A stretch of DNA of 62,000 bases, taken from NCBI GenBank assembly GCA_009746045.1, contig RPFO01000078.1:1987750-2049749 (forward strand). The letters run 5' to 3'. Made by a program: the position numbers and the translations under genes. Shown piece by piece: positions 7,252-16,060 of this stretch. The DNA is from Mesostigma viride. Taxonomy: Eukaryota; Streptophyta; Mesostigmatophyceae; Mesostigmatales; Mesostigmataceae. The notes beneath the pieces were generated by a model. The model ran no database searches. It was not told the origin of the DNA and saw nothing but the letters and a program-made list of their open reading frames with translations. The first letter of the stretch is position 1; every line of letters starts with the position of its first letter.

Positions 7252-8535
7252 ATGTCTACCAAGCTCATACCCGTGGACCTGGAGGAGGAGGAAGCGGGCT
7301 CGGGGGGCGGCGTTTCGGCACCGGCCGTTCGGGGCGGTGTGATGGACAACGTCGAGTTCGTGGAAGACGACGACGGCGATTGGCCCGCGCAGGCGCCGCA
7401 CAGCGGACGCAAGCATAAGGGTGCGCCATACGCACTGGCTAAGAAGAAGGCGAGTGCGAAGGCGGACGAGGGCGAATTTTTTGAGTCCCTTGCCAACCCC
7501 AAAAAGTCCAAGTCATTCTTTGCGCCTCCATCTGCCCCGCCGGTAGCGGAGAACGACTTCACGTTTGACGGGTACGACGACGACGACGACGCGTACGAGG
7601 AGGACTTCGGCTTCGGGGCTGACGTGGTGGACGCCGAAGCCGTGATGCCCAAAAAGAGCCCCCAGCAGATACACGCGGAGAAGATGGAGATCCTGCACAA
7701 GCTGCACCGCTACAAGGAGAAAGGGTTTTCCGTGCCAGCGTTCGACATGCGGTCGGACATTGACGAAATGCGGTTCGAGTTCGACAAAGTATCGCGGTCG
7801 GTAGAGTCCAGGCACGCCGTCAACACGATGCGGCAGATGCTGGTGGCCACTACGTCCGCCATTCAGTTCTTTAACACACGGTACGACCCTGTGGGCCTGC
7901 GCCTGGACGGATGGTCCGAGAGCATTCTGGCAAACATATCCGACTACGACACTGTGTTCGAGAGACTGTACGACAAGCATCGCCACCGCGTGGCCATGCC
8001 CCCTGAGATCGAGCTGATGCTGATGATGGGGGGTTCGGCCATGATGTTTCATATGTCGGCGTCGTTTGCCAGCGCCGGACTGCCGTCCATGACGGAGATC
8101 GCAAAGACCGACCCCGAGCTGATGAAAAGCCTTGTCAAGATGATGGTGTCCAAACAGGAGGCCGCGAATGCAGCGGCGCCTCCCAGACCCCCGTCCCCGG
8201 CCGCAAACGATGAAGAAGCGGGCGCTGCTGGCGGGTACGTGATGCGCGGCCCGGGGTTCTTCAGACCCGACATCCCCATCCCCGTGAACATGGACAGGGT
8301 CGTCAGGGAGGTCGTTCCGCCTGCCCCTCCTCCACCTGCCGCCGTGCAAGTAATTGACGACGAGGCTGGCGACAGCGGGGTCGAGGACGGGTCGGTGCGC
8401 GGGTGGGACAGCGATGTGCGCAAGGTGCAGGTGGACGCGGTAAAGAAGAAGGCCAAGAGGAGGTCTGGCGGCAAGAAGTCTCAGACGGCCGCATCGGCGA
8501 CCGACGACCCGTCACGGGTCACAATGGACCTATAA
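7252..8535 (+). CDS. DUF5767-like conserved giant-virus protein
   Basis: 427 residues from the ATG at 7252. The frame is open back to 7039, but that would overlap the previous gene by 120 bases. An acidic, low-complexity N-terminus with a DDDDD run precedes a conserved core (about residues 140-290) containing EKMEILHKLHRYKEKGFSVP, then RYDPVGLRLDGWSESI, YDTVFERLYDKH and GGSAMMFHMSASFASAG. This series matches the DUF5767 family, widespread in Nucleocytoviricota and often found in virions. The C-terminus is proline-rich then lysine-rich (KKKAKRRSGGKK). Function unknown, probably structural. It converges on the nuclease gene with a 17-base overlap. Confidence 0.85.
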   Translation: MSTKLIPVDLEEEEAGSGGGVSAPAVRGGVMDNVEFVEDDDGDWPAQAPHSGRKHKGAPYALAKKKASAKADEGEFFESLANPKKSKSFFAPPSAPPVAENDFTFDGYDDDDDAYEEDFGFGADVVDAEAVMPKKSPQQIHAEKMEILHKLHRYKEKGFSVPAFDMRSDIDEMRFEFDKVSRSVESRHAVNTMRQMLVATTSAIQFFNTRYDPVGLRLDGWSESILANISDYDTVFERLYDKHRHRVAMPPEIELMLMMGGSAMMFHMSASFASAGLPSMTEIAKTDPELMKSLVKMMVSKQEAANAAAPPRPPSPAANDEEAGAAGGYVMRGPGFFRPDIPIPVNMDRVVREVVPPAPPPPAAVQVIDDEAGDSGVEDGSVRGWDSDVRKVQVDAVKKKAKRRSGGKKSQTAASATDDPSRVTMDL

Positions 8536-9124
8536 GCGTTTCTGGTCTCAAGGGTGATGCTGCCCGATGCTCGTCGATGGTGGCCATAGGTCCTGCGATC
8601 TTCTCATCCAACAGGACCTTATTGATACACGTGCCGTCCAACGTGTAAATTACCCCCAGCACTCGTCCAAAGTTGTCGAACCCTTGGCAGTGCAGTGTAA
8701 GGAACTTTTTGTTAGTGGTGTCGATCAGCGTCTGGATATCCTTGGAGGTCTTGACCATATCGTCGACGTCTAGTTTCACGTCTGTTGACAACTGTATCAG
8801 TCGGTTGCGCGCCTTGACTGCTGCCATGCGCGTGGTGTCGCGGTTGGGAGTATCGAGCCTGGGTGCGATTTCCGCGGCATCTATTCCCCAAAGTCGCACG
8901 GTAAGCGTCGCTGGCAAGCTGGTCCACGGGCTCAGGAACGCGACCTTGACGGTGTCCCCGTCGTATGCTTTGACAACTTTGACGGGCGAAAATGCGTGCC
9001 CTTTAAAAGAGAACGGCTCAAGTTCGTGCAGCACCGCGTTTCTGAGGACCTCTTCCGGCTGTTTGTCCGGCTTAGGACCGCAATTGCATTGTATCTTTCT
9101 AAGCAGCATCTTCCCTATTCCCAT
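8519..9124 (-). CDS. Staphylococcal nuclease-like (SNase/TNase) protein
   Basis: 201 residues from the start at 9124 (an in-frame ATG at 9166 adds 14 residues but leaves only 3 bases to the divergent gene). The core shows the SNase signature: DGDT with D55 and D57 for Ca2+, RLWGIDAAE giving R77 and E85, and a second arginine R154 in FGRVLG. These match the catalytic Arg35/Glu43/Arg87 arrangement, so activity on DNA/RNA phosphodiester bonds is expected. About 50 extra residues precede the OB-fold, including two close cysteines. Secreted or intracellular action cannot be decided: there is no clear signal peptide. Confidence 0.85.
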   Translation of the reverse strand: MGIGKMLLRKIQCNCGPKPDKQPEEVLRNAVLHELEPFSFKGHAFSPVKVVKAYDGDTVKVAFLSPWTSLPATLTVRLWGIDAAEIAPRLDTPNRDTTRMAAVKARNRLIQLSTDVKLDVDDMVKTSKDIQTLIDTTNKKFLTLHCQGFDNFGRVLGVIYTLDGTCINKVLLDEKIAGPMATIDEHRAASPLRPETLIGPL

Positions 9125-9169
9125 TTGAATGAAGCTCAGTTTATTTTTGTCAGCATATAATGACATTCG

Positions 9170-9496
9170 ATGAGGTGCTCAATGTCAACGCTGGCTGGTA
9201 GAAGATGCAGGAACAGTTGCGCGCACCAAACAGCCGCGTGTTCGGTTCACGTCTTATCTCGTGCCCGCACGGCGCATACAACAAGAGGCAAGAACGTACT
9301 GGAGCATTACGGGTATCCTACATTGGAGAAGGCGATAGCCGAGAACCGCGAGCCCACGCCGAAGGAGTTGCGCGTGCACAACAAGAAATTGAAACGTTGG
9401 ATAAGGGACCATCGGAAGGAGGCGAAAGAGGGGCCTCCTCCGTCCCCGGCTTGGATTTTGGAATTCGGCAATCGTCTTCTTCACTTAAAAACGTAA
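9170..9496 (+). CDS. Small protein with N-terminal C-x9-C-x10-C-x2-H zinc module
   Basis: 108 residues. Cysteines at 3, 13 and 24 with His27 form the C-x9-C-x10-C-x2-H module also seen at the N-termini of the genes ending at 15546 and 46350 on the other strand. Aligning the first cysteine with those proteins supports the start at 9170 over the ATG at 9182. The rest is lysine-rich and helical, with a PTPKELRVHNKKLKRWIRD segment. The likely role is nucleic-acid or protein binding through one zinc ion. It overlaps the end of the convergent fibre gene by 16 bases. A TATAATG-like element lies just upstream (9155-9162). Confidence 0.72.
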   Translation: MRCSMSTLAGRRCRNSCAHQTAACSVHVLSRARTAHTTRGKNVLEHYGYPTLEKAIAENREPTPKELRVHNKKLKRWIRDHRKEAKEGPPPSPAWILEFGNRLLHLKT

Positions 9497-10554
9497 TTAA
9501 TTGGAATTTGCTGCAGATTTATCGAGCAGAGAGCATAACCATGCATAAGTTCCAGCAAGTCTACATCCTCATTAGCCACCACAACTGCCTCAGGGGTTGA
9601 CATCGTATAGGGCGCGTATCCTGTGACCTGCGTCACACTTGATGTCGACCATATTGGACTCGAGGGTGCGGAGAAGGCCTCGCCCGTGGTGTTCATCCAT
9701 CGCACAATGCCGATATCTATCAGGCCGTACGCCCAATTCGCGTCAAATGCGAACGGATGCGACACGGTGACGGTGGTGGTTGTACCGCTACTATATACGG
9801 ACGTTTGGGGGGAAGTGGGGTACGAAGACCCTGCTCCAATCATAAAAAAGTCGAGCGCTCCGTTGTGTTTGATGCTGATAGATATGCTATTGGGTCCCCT
9901 CCCGAGTGTTGGGTTCCAGAACTTTATCCTGACTGCAAACTCGCCAGGAAGTATCGCGGGAGTGTTTGTCGCTGGCACGATTATGAGGCGTTCATCCTGC
10001 AACGGCATGCGGGCATATCGGTCCACGCGCAGGCGCCTGTCGTTGTACCCTGTCGAGTCAAAGGCCCAAGAAGGAAACACGGGGTTCTCGGAGTCGTAAG
10101 CCGCCAACCTCTGCGTGTCAGCTGCGGCGATAATGGCGTTCACATCAGCCACCGTCTTGGCGACCAGCGAGTTTCGCACACTCTCTGTCAGCGTGAACAG
10201 AGGGGGCGTACCTGCCTTCAGCAAACTCGCGCGACTGGGAGTGACGTTTGCCACCGTCCAGTCAACGTCGGGCGGGTCTCGCATGTCTCTCGCTATCTCA
10301 AGATATGTGAGTCGATAGTCGCCGTCTATGGGATCGAACGCGTCGTCGCCGCTAACTTCAAAAAACGTCTCATACACGCCTCTAGTCGGGTTGAACACGT
10401 CGAATGCTAGCACGTCCTTACCGTACGCGTTCAGGCCGGCCTGAAATCTGGCCAGGTTACCGAGTGCGAACGGGTTGAGACCGAACATCTTTGTGTGATC
10501 CGAGAACGTAATGGAGCCATTTACGTCAAGCCGGTCAACGTTCGAGACTGACAT
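9481..10554 (-). CDS. Beta-rich putative virion fibre protein
   Basis: 357 residues, rich in S, T, N, D and aromatic residues with almost no cysteine or lysine-rich stretches, and no hydrophobic segment. The N-terminus (DRLDVNGSITFSDHTKMFG) has the short beta-hairpin style common at the start of fibre modules. The second half (about 200-320) looks like a compact beta-sandwich. It is first of three leftward genes of the same character (to 14835). Role as surface fibre or receptor-binding protein is inferred from composition and context. No named family was recognised. Confidence 0.72.
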   Translation of the reverse strand: MSVSNVDRLDVNGSITFSDHTKMFGLNPFALGNLARFQAGLNAYGKDVLAFDVFNPTRGVYETFFEVSGDDAFDPIDGDYRLTYLEIARDMRDPPDVDWTVANVTPSRASLLKAGTPPLFTLTESVRNSLVAKTVADVNAIIAAADTQRLAAYDSENPVFPSWAFDSTGYNDRRLRVDRYARMPLQDERLIIVPATNTPAILPGEFAVRIKFWNPTLGRGPNSISISIKHNGALDFFMIGAGSSYPTSPQTSVYSSGTTTTVTVSHPFAFDANWAYGLIDIGIVRWMNTTGEAFSAPSSPIWSTSSVTQVTGYAPYTMSTPEAVVVANEDVDLLELMHGYALCSINLQQIPINYVFK

Positions 10555-10623
10555 TTGCGGACACAGTAGTAAATGACATGTTTTGCGAGCAAATAACGAA
10601 CCCCAATCTCATTAGTGAATCAT

Positions 10624-11676
10624 TCAACTGTCAAACACAAAGATCGTCTTTTCAGGATCGGCAGATCCCAATACGCGTTTGTTTATCCTCAACTGTCCAT
10701 TGATTATGGTGAACCTATACCTAGTGTCGCCAGACCCCATTTCAAACGAGTCGGCTTCTGCCACCATCTTGCTAGTGCCAGGCCGTACGATAATATCAAC
10801 CGGCTGGGCAACCTGCGGAGTAGAGATTGTGATCGCCTCCGACCGGTTGTCATTCGCATGTGCGATTTCCAAAAAACCGTGCGGGTTGGTTGTCTCCTGT
10901 CCCGACTCGCCGCTGGGGAAAAACTTGACCGACGAGGTGGAACCGATCAACACGGCATCTCCCATCAACCGTAGCTGCCTGCCAGACTGGACGGACAGGT
11001 CGGCATTGGAGGTGCTGGACACAATTGCGCGTGTTGCGCTCGATCCCGTGCTGGCAAAGGAGGCATCGGCGCGCACCCCGATGTCGAGTGAGGCTGATTC
11101 GTACGTGTTGGTGGCTGCGTCGACCAGGTGCTTTCCCAGCGCGCGAATGGACGTACCGCCGCTAGCCGCCTTGCCGTCTCCGGGATACGTGTGCAGCTCG
11201 CCGACCGTCACAACGTGACCCGGCGTTCCGTCATTTACAAGCACGCTATTGCCTGATAACACAAGATCGCGTTTAGTCGATTGCACTAGTGTGTGATAAA
11301 CCGCAGTGTCATTTGTTGTGGGGTATTGATCAGCGTGAAGTCCTTGAAGCATCACAGACGTCGACCCAATTGTCGACGTTTTGAGACCGATTAATGTATC
11401 GGCTTCTGAAGTTGTCGTTCCAATGGAACTCGCTGTGTACTTTTTTACTGCCACCCCCGTCTTGGTCTCAAAAGTGGTGTCATCCTCTCCAATGATGAGC
11501 TTTGCCCCCGTTGATCCTGATTGCAGCACGGGCCCTTCCGCCGTCTGGTCGAGCTTAAGAGCGCCGCGCTTTGTGCCGTCATCAGACACAGTGATGAGTT
11601 CCTTGGTCTGGATGGACCGGAAGTACAGCCGCCCCGTCGCGTTTTCGAGCGGAGGAGGCATTATGAGATCCGGCAA
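10624..11676 (-). CDS. Beta-rich putative virion fibre protein
   Basis: 350 residues, almost entirely short S/T/G/V/D-rich strands with frequent turns, for instance LYFRSIQTKELITVSDDGT near the N-terminus and QPVDIIVRPGTSKMV near the C-terminus. The pattern suggests a repetitive shaft (triple beta-helix or similar trimeric fibre), with a final aromatic/charged cap from about 310. It shares style and strand with its neighbours at 9481 and 11726. There is no enzymatic motif, signal peptide or membrane segment. Fibre identity is inference. Confidence 0.72.
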   Translation of the reverse strand: MPDLIMPPPLENATGRLYFRSIQTKELITVSDDGTKRGALKLDQTAEGPVLQSGSTGAKLIIGEDDTTFETKTGVAVKKYTASSIGTTTSEADTLIGLKTSTIGSTSVMLQGLHADQYPTTNDTAVYHTLVQSTKRDLVLSGNSVLVNDGTPGHVVTVGELHTYPGDGKAASGGTSIRALGKHLVDAATNTYESASLDIGVRADASFASTGSSATRAIVSSTSNADLSVQSGRQLRLMGDAVLIGSTSSVKFFPSGESGQETTNPHGFLEIAHANDNRSEAITISTPQVAQPVDIIVRPGTSKMVAEADSFEMGSGDTRYRFTIINGQLRINKRVLGSADPEKTIFVFDS

Positions 11677-11725
11677 AGGTTTTCACACTAGCATCGATGA
11701 AAAAAACGGCCACCAAAGCACAGTC

Positions 11726-14170
11726 TTAGCGTTTGTTGTACACCTCCATGACAACGTCCACAGCGTCTGAGTCGATCGCGCCCAAAGAGTTGACAGTCAG
11801 ACCGGCCGAGCCTGACGGGTCGTCGGAGGCTGGGAGTGGGTTGCCCAGGAGTGTGTCCGCCGCCATCGACCCCTGCGTCTTTACAATCTGGAGCGTCTCG
11901 TCGTCGGCGATTCGAAAACCGTAAGTGACTGTCAGCGGTTCCGAGTCGTATTCGTTGGCGTACCTGTACAACTGCGTGTCACGAATTTGCGCGACGGTCA
12001 TTATCGGGTTAGTGGTGTCTACAACGCGCCAGTTCTTGTATGCGACCGATATGGCAGCGCCGGATGTGTAAGTACGCCTTGAACCTATGAATAGCCCGCG
12101 ATCAGATGCCGTTTGACTTTGCAAGGAGGCAACAGACACGATCTGAGAGGGGGATACATCATTCGTGGCAATAGTCCTCCACGGAGCCAGTGTCTTCTTT
12201 ACGCCGTTAATAAACAGTTCCGGCGACGTCGGCCCCATGAGGATGCCGAGCACGAACTCGCGGCTGCCGACAACAGGGTACGCCGTCTCTGTGTACTTCA
12301 GACCGGTGGTGAGAAGGATGCGACCCCCGCGCCAGACCCACACGCTCACGTACGCGTCAACACTGTCAGGGTAGCCTATTGTGACAAGTTCCACCATGTC
12401 TACCGCGGTGTTAACGGAGCCGCTGATGTCGCAAGCAAACGGTGCCGTCATCGCTTCACCTTCCGCCCCAGAGTAACCACCGATGGCCGCCGATAGTGAC
12501 GTAATGGGCTTTACCACTCCAGTGTAAAGGATGTCGGAGCCAGCCCTGGCAACTGCGGCAGCGCTGTAAAAAGAAGTAAGGAAGCCGGTAAGACCGTACT
12601 TGGTTTCAAAGTATCCGCCTTCGTGATGCGGTGGGATCGTGCCCGAGTACTCGAGTGCTAGGCTAGAAACGCTGTCGGGAGAAACGTGCGCCGTGGGCTG
12701 ATTGGAGGTATATGCCGCAAGTTTCCACATGTGGGGCTCTGTCAAAGGAGCGGAGAGGGACTTGACCGGGAGAGAGCTCAGTAAGACGCCAGATCCGGGC
12801 GCCTTTCTTACACCACTGTCAATGACGCGTGAAAACATGATCTGGCCTCCCTTGACATGCCAGTACGAACCGCGGTAGTCTCCTTGCTCCTGCGTCACGT
12901 TCTTATTCCACGTGATGGATCTGTCGCACCACCTCTTGTTGACGAGTCCGTCGCCCATGACCGCCAACCCCGCACCGTCGGCATTAGAATTTGTCGGAGT
13001 GTGCACGACCTCGATGCGCACGTTGTCGTACTGAGCTAAGGCAAAACAGTATTCGGTTCCGCCAAATGTAAGTGACACCGGTTGCGCGATCTGGACATTT
13101 GGAATGGCAGAGTCTGCGCCTCTGATCACCAGTCGACGCACACCGTCGATGTACACCTCCACTGTGCTCAGGTCCGGGTCGGCATACACGGTCCTCTTAA
13201 TCATAAACCGATGCTCGAACCACTGGTCAGAGTTTGTCTCATCAGCTTCGGGCACGATGTTCGGGATGAGCGTGGACGCAATGGCGCCAGGCGTTCCGTA
13301 GTCCACGACGACCCCGATAGATCCGCCATCGAACACTTGCAACGAAAATCGCCCGTATGAAACCATCTGCCTAGACAGCCCGACAGCGTTAGACATGAAC
13401 TTCGCGTCAAAGCTGATCTGAAAAGAATTTGTAGGGAAGAAACTCGCAGTGGCCGATGCTCCTGATGGGGTGCCTATGGTTGGCTGGTTGACCAGTATCA
13501 CATGCTTTCCGTCAATATTGTGAATCAAGGTCCCTCCAAATGGGACCATCTCCACTGGGTCGTATCCCTCGTCTGAAGTGCTCATTGGGCTGTTGTTGTT
13601 GTTGAAGGTCCAGTTGGCGACGAGAGAAGTGGGCATGTTTGCCAGGTGCAGCTTCTTGTCCTCTATCAACACGTCAGTCGTCGTGGTGTTGACCGTCGTC
13701 AGGGTGCCGTCTACGCGCATGTCTCCTTGCACGTTGACGATGCCGCTCGCGGGGGCCAGGACCATGTCGCCAAGCAGAGTAGACACCTTCCCGCCAGACC
13801 CGTCTGTGCTCTTCAACACGAGATCCTTAGCCACGTACACGTCCGTCTGTGCAGACAGAGACAGTGTGGGGTTGGTGGTGGAGATCATGGAGTCCTCGAA
13901 CCGCACGTGCTCAACGGCCACGCTGCTGCCATTCACGCTGGTGTCTCCCGTGATCCAGACGTTGCCTCCGACCGACGAGGTGGCGCCTCTTTTCCCCATG
14001 ACCGTGACCGCGTCAACAGAGTACAAGTGGGGCTTGCGAGTCTGCGATTGGTTGGAAATGGCCAAGTTCTCGACGGGCTCTGACTGCAGTACCGCCCTTG
14101 TGTCAGGGTCGCTACCGGGCGTTGCGATCTTAGGGGCCAAGACGATCGCAGAACCAGCGCCGATGCGCAC
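11726..14170 (-). CDS. Large lectin-like fibre protein, C-terminal part (gene interrupted by frameshift)
   Basis: At least 814 residues in this frame. The track start at 14170 is a GTG within the frameshift region, not a believable start: the true N-terminus lies in the other frame (13933-14835). It opens with phage-tail-fibre-like strands including DGTLTTVNTTTTDVLIEDKK. A region about 180-350 then resembles a LamG/concanavalin-A-like sandwich (FQISFDAKF ... VEVYIDGVRRLV). A second lectin-like region lies around 580-720 (FVLGILMG ... LFINGVKKT). Glycan binding at the particle surface is a reasonable inference. One further G in the run at 14173-14178 (minus strand) would fuse the two parts into one protein of about 1035 residues. 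Confidence 0.78.
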   Translation of the reverse strand: MRIGAGSAIVLAPKIATPGSDPDTRAVLQSEPVENLAISNQSQTRKPHLYSVDAVTVMGKRGATSSVGGNVWITGDTSVNGSSVAVEHVRFEDSMISTTNPTLSLSAQTDVYVAKDLVLKSTDGSGGKVSTLLGDMVLAPASGIVNVQGDMRVDGTLTTVNTTTTDVLIEDKKLHLANMPTSLVANWTFNNNNSPMSTSDEGYDPVEMVPFGGTLIHNIDGKHVILVNQPTIGTPSGASATASFFPTNSFQISFDAKFMSNAVGLSRQMVSYGRFSLQVFDGGSIGVVVDYGTPGAIASTLIPNIVPEADETNSDQWFEHRFMIKRTVYADPDLSTVEVYIDGVRRLVIRGADSAIPNVQIAQPVSLTFGGTEYCFALAQYDNVRIEVVHTPTNSNADGAGLAVMGDGLVNKRWCDRSITWNKNVTQEQGDYRGSYWHVKGGQIMFSRVIDSGVRKAPGSGVLLSSLPVKSLSAPLTEPHMWKLAAYTSNQPTAHVSPDSVSSLALEYSGTIPPHHEGGYFETKYGLTGFLTSFYSAAAVARAGSDILYTGVVKPITSLSAAIGGYSGAEGEAMTAPFACDISGSVNTAVDMVELVTIGYPDSVDAYVSVWVWRGGRILLTTGLKYTETAYPVVGSREFVLGILMGPTSPELFINGVKKTLAPWRTIATNDVSPSQIVSVASLQSQTASDRGLFIGSRRTYTSGAAISVAYKNWRVVDTTNPIMTVAQIRDTQLYRYANEYDSEPLTVTYGFRIADDETLQIVKTQGSMAADTLLGNPLPASDDPSGSAGLTVNSLGAIDSDAVDVVMEVYNKR

Positions 14171-14835
14171 CTCCCCCCGGCCGCTCTGTCCGCGCTGATA
14201 CGCACTTGGGTGTCAGACCTGACCTCCATGTCGATGCCGGCCGAGTCGACGACGCCCCTCCACGCGGTCTTGCTGTTTGCATTTGCGTCAGTGAACCCGG
14301 ACCCGGTGTCGCCGTACACTAGACCAAGCTTAAACTCCTTGTTCTCGCCCACGCCAGACGAGATGGTCCTCTCAGAACGCACGGCCACACAATCCGGGGA
14401 TGGGACACTCCCAAGGGTGTTTGTCACGACTACGGGGCGATGCGCGACGAACCTCGAGTCCTGCACAAGCACTTCGTCGCCGGCAGTGTGTCCCTCGAGC
14501 ACCAGACGGTTGGTGGCCGCCTTCAAAAGGCTGTTTTGGGGCTCCGACGTGCTCGCGTCACGGGTGTAGTCGACGGACGCTAGATCGGCGTGCTCGGTCG
14601 AAAACGTCCCTTTGACGTACAGGTTGCCGTGGACGACCACGTTGTTATCCTCTAGCCCCGTCACCGGCAGCGAAGCGGCATCAGCGGCGTTGCCGTTGAT
14701 GACATTCGGCACAAGGTCGATGGTAGTGGATGAGGCCAGCACAAGGGAGCTGTTGCTCAGGCTGTCAGAGCATACCTGCTCTGTGTACAGCTGCCTCAGT
14801 CTGCCGGTGCCCAGGGTGGACAACAACGTCGTCAT
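13933..14835 (-). CDS. Large fibre protein, N-terminal part (frame lost after about 14173)
   Basis: Start taken at the ATG at 14835, since the 17-residue upstream extension to 14886 is AT-rich and hydrophobic. From 14835 to about 14178 the product is beta-rich and S/T/V/D-rich like the rest of the fibre block, including DNNVVVHGNLYVKGTFSTE, a typical fibre hairpin. After a six-C run at 14173-14178 this frame turns into arginine/tryptophan-rich nonsense until 13933, while the adjacent frame (11726-14170) continues with fibre-like sequence. The two are almost certainly one gene, split by a one-base difference. Whether the split is real or a sequencing artefact cannot be told here. Confidence 0.7.
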   Translation of the reverse strand: MTTLLSTLGTGRLRQLYTEQVCSDSLSNSSLVLASSTTIDLVPNVINGNAADAASLPVTGLEDNNVVVHGNLYVKGTFSTEHADLASVDYTRDASTSEPQNSLLKAATNRLVLEGHTAGDEVLVQDSRFVAHRPVVVTNTLGSVPSPDCVAVRSERTISSGVGENKEFKLGLVYGDTGSGFTDANANSKTAWRGVVDSAGIDMEVRSDTQVRISADRAAGGRCASALVLRSSWPLRSQRPVATLTQGRYCSQSPSRTWPFPTNRRLASPTCTLLTRSRSWGKEAPPRRSEATSGSRETPA

Positions 14836-15000
14836 AATATCTATGACTGTCAGATAGAAAAAATAAAGGCTGGAATAAACGTGCACATATTAATTTTTAA
14901 CGTATGTCGCCCAGGTCTTCCCATTGCGCGGTCAGATTAGGTGGCGACCGTGATAGTGGCCTGGGATACGTCGTGTCGCCGAGGTCCTCCCATGGCGCTG

Positions 15001-15546
15001 TTAGGCTAGGTGTTGAATCATCGCGTGGACGCTTGCGATTGACAGGCGAGTCGGGGGGGAAGGACCCATGAGTCCGGGCGTCATATTAAAATACTTGTCA
15101 ATCACGTCTTGTGCGGTTAAGGGGTTCAGCCTCCTTGCCACACTGTCGACATTTATAGACTCGTCAAAATCAAGCTCTAAGCCGCGCGCTGGCCTGTACC
15201 GCTTTCTTACACGAGGTTCGTCGTAGTCGTTCCGACGCGGCCTGTCGTACCTCATAGAGACATCACTGGGGTAAACGCCAAAGCACGTCGGCTCGTTACA
15301 CTCGACAGGGCTCCCGTTTTTGTTTGTGCCTAAACCCTCCGTGTCCACAACTACAAACCGGCTGGTCGGCGAGCCCTCGCGGTCCACCCCGTTCATTCGC
15401 ATCCCGTGCCAAGCACGTGACCGCCTGCGCGCTTCACCGGCTTGCCTAGTCCTTGCGCGGGAATGTACCGCGCAATACAAAGATCGTGGTCTACATGTGT
15501 TTTTACAGTTCTCCATTCTAGCGGTCAGTGCGCCGCACCGTGACAT
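15001..15546 (-). CDS. Zinc-module protein with probable C-terminal frameshift
   Basis: 181 residues from the ATG at 15546 (the 21-residue upstream extension is hydrophobic and AT-rich). Cysteines 4, 14 and 25 and His28 give the N-terminal C-x9-C-x10-C-x2-H module. The remainder is arginine- and aspartate-rich. Near the end a seven-G run (15053-15059, plus strand) appears one base short. Reading one frame over from there gives a basic KRPRDD stretch and two copies of an LTAxWEDLGD motif, ending at 14897-14899, a more protein-like C-terminus than the present one. The annotated stop is therefore suspect. Confidence 0.7.
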   Translation of the reverse strand: MSRCGALTARMENCKNTCRPRSLYCAVHSRARTRQAGEARRRSRAWHGMRMNGVDREGSPTSRFVVVDTEGLGTNKNGSPVECNEPTCFGVYPSDVSMRYDRPRRNDYDEPRVRKRYRPARGLELDFDESINVDSVARRLNPLTAQDVIDKYFNMTPGLMGPSPPTRLSIASVHAMIQHLA

Positions 15547-15625
15547 GTAAGGCTTATACAACACATTGGGAATAAAAAAAAATTTATTTTTCGTCTTGAA
15601 TAATCGCAATTAAAGTAAGTCATAC

Positions 15626-16009
15626 TCAAGTTGGCACCGGCGCATGCACGACCGGCTTCTTGTACAGGTACGTGTAAGCAAGTATTCCGGCAATAAGAGC
15701 ACCGGCAGCTAAAAAAAGCATGCCGCTGTTTCTCGTTTCTTCTCTTGCAATGTCACGCATTCTAGTCTCGAAGGCAACCTGCTGCCTTGCCAGCCTCTGT
15801 GCCTGTTCTGGCTGCGCCGGGCGTCGAGCAATCGCACTTGGCGGTGGCAGGAACGATTGTGAGTGTACGTTGATGGGCTCGCGTTCGCTGTCCGACGGCA
15901 GCGCCCGCTCCATGGACGGACCTGGCTGCGGTTGTGACGCCCCTTGTGTCTCGTCGTCCGCAGCAGGCGAGAACGAGAAAGCTTTTCCAAGAGGAGCCCC
16001 GCCGCTCAT
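15626..16009 (-). CDS. Small single-pass membrane protein
   Basis: 127 residues. Polar, proline- and glutamine-rich N-terminal 70 residues, a short helical basic segment, then a clear transmembrane helix near 95-115 (MLFLAAGALIAGILAYTYLY), and a short tail with a KK pair. This is the layout of many small NCLDV virion membrane proteins. No family name can be given. It lies between the zinc-module gene and a helical gene, all leftward. Confidence 0.72.
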   Translation of the reverse strand: MSGGAPLGKAFSFSPAADDETQGASQPQPGPSMERALPSDSEREPINVHSQSFLPPPSAIARRPAQPEQAQRLARQQVAFETRMRDIAREETRNSGMLFLAAGALIAGILAYTYLYKKPVVHAPVPT

Positions 16010-16060
16010 CGATATCCCTCACACGTAGCGAGAGACATTCGCCGCCGTGAAGGCGCGTTC

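Noticed and set aside
7513-8349. 278-residue leftward frame opposite the DUF5767-like gene
   Set aside because: Histidine-rich shadow of a well-supported conserved gene.
13200-13410. 69-residue leftward frame in the fibre gene
   Set aside because: Alternate frame on the same strand within continuous lectin-like coding sequence.
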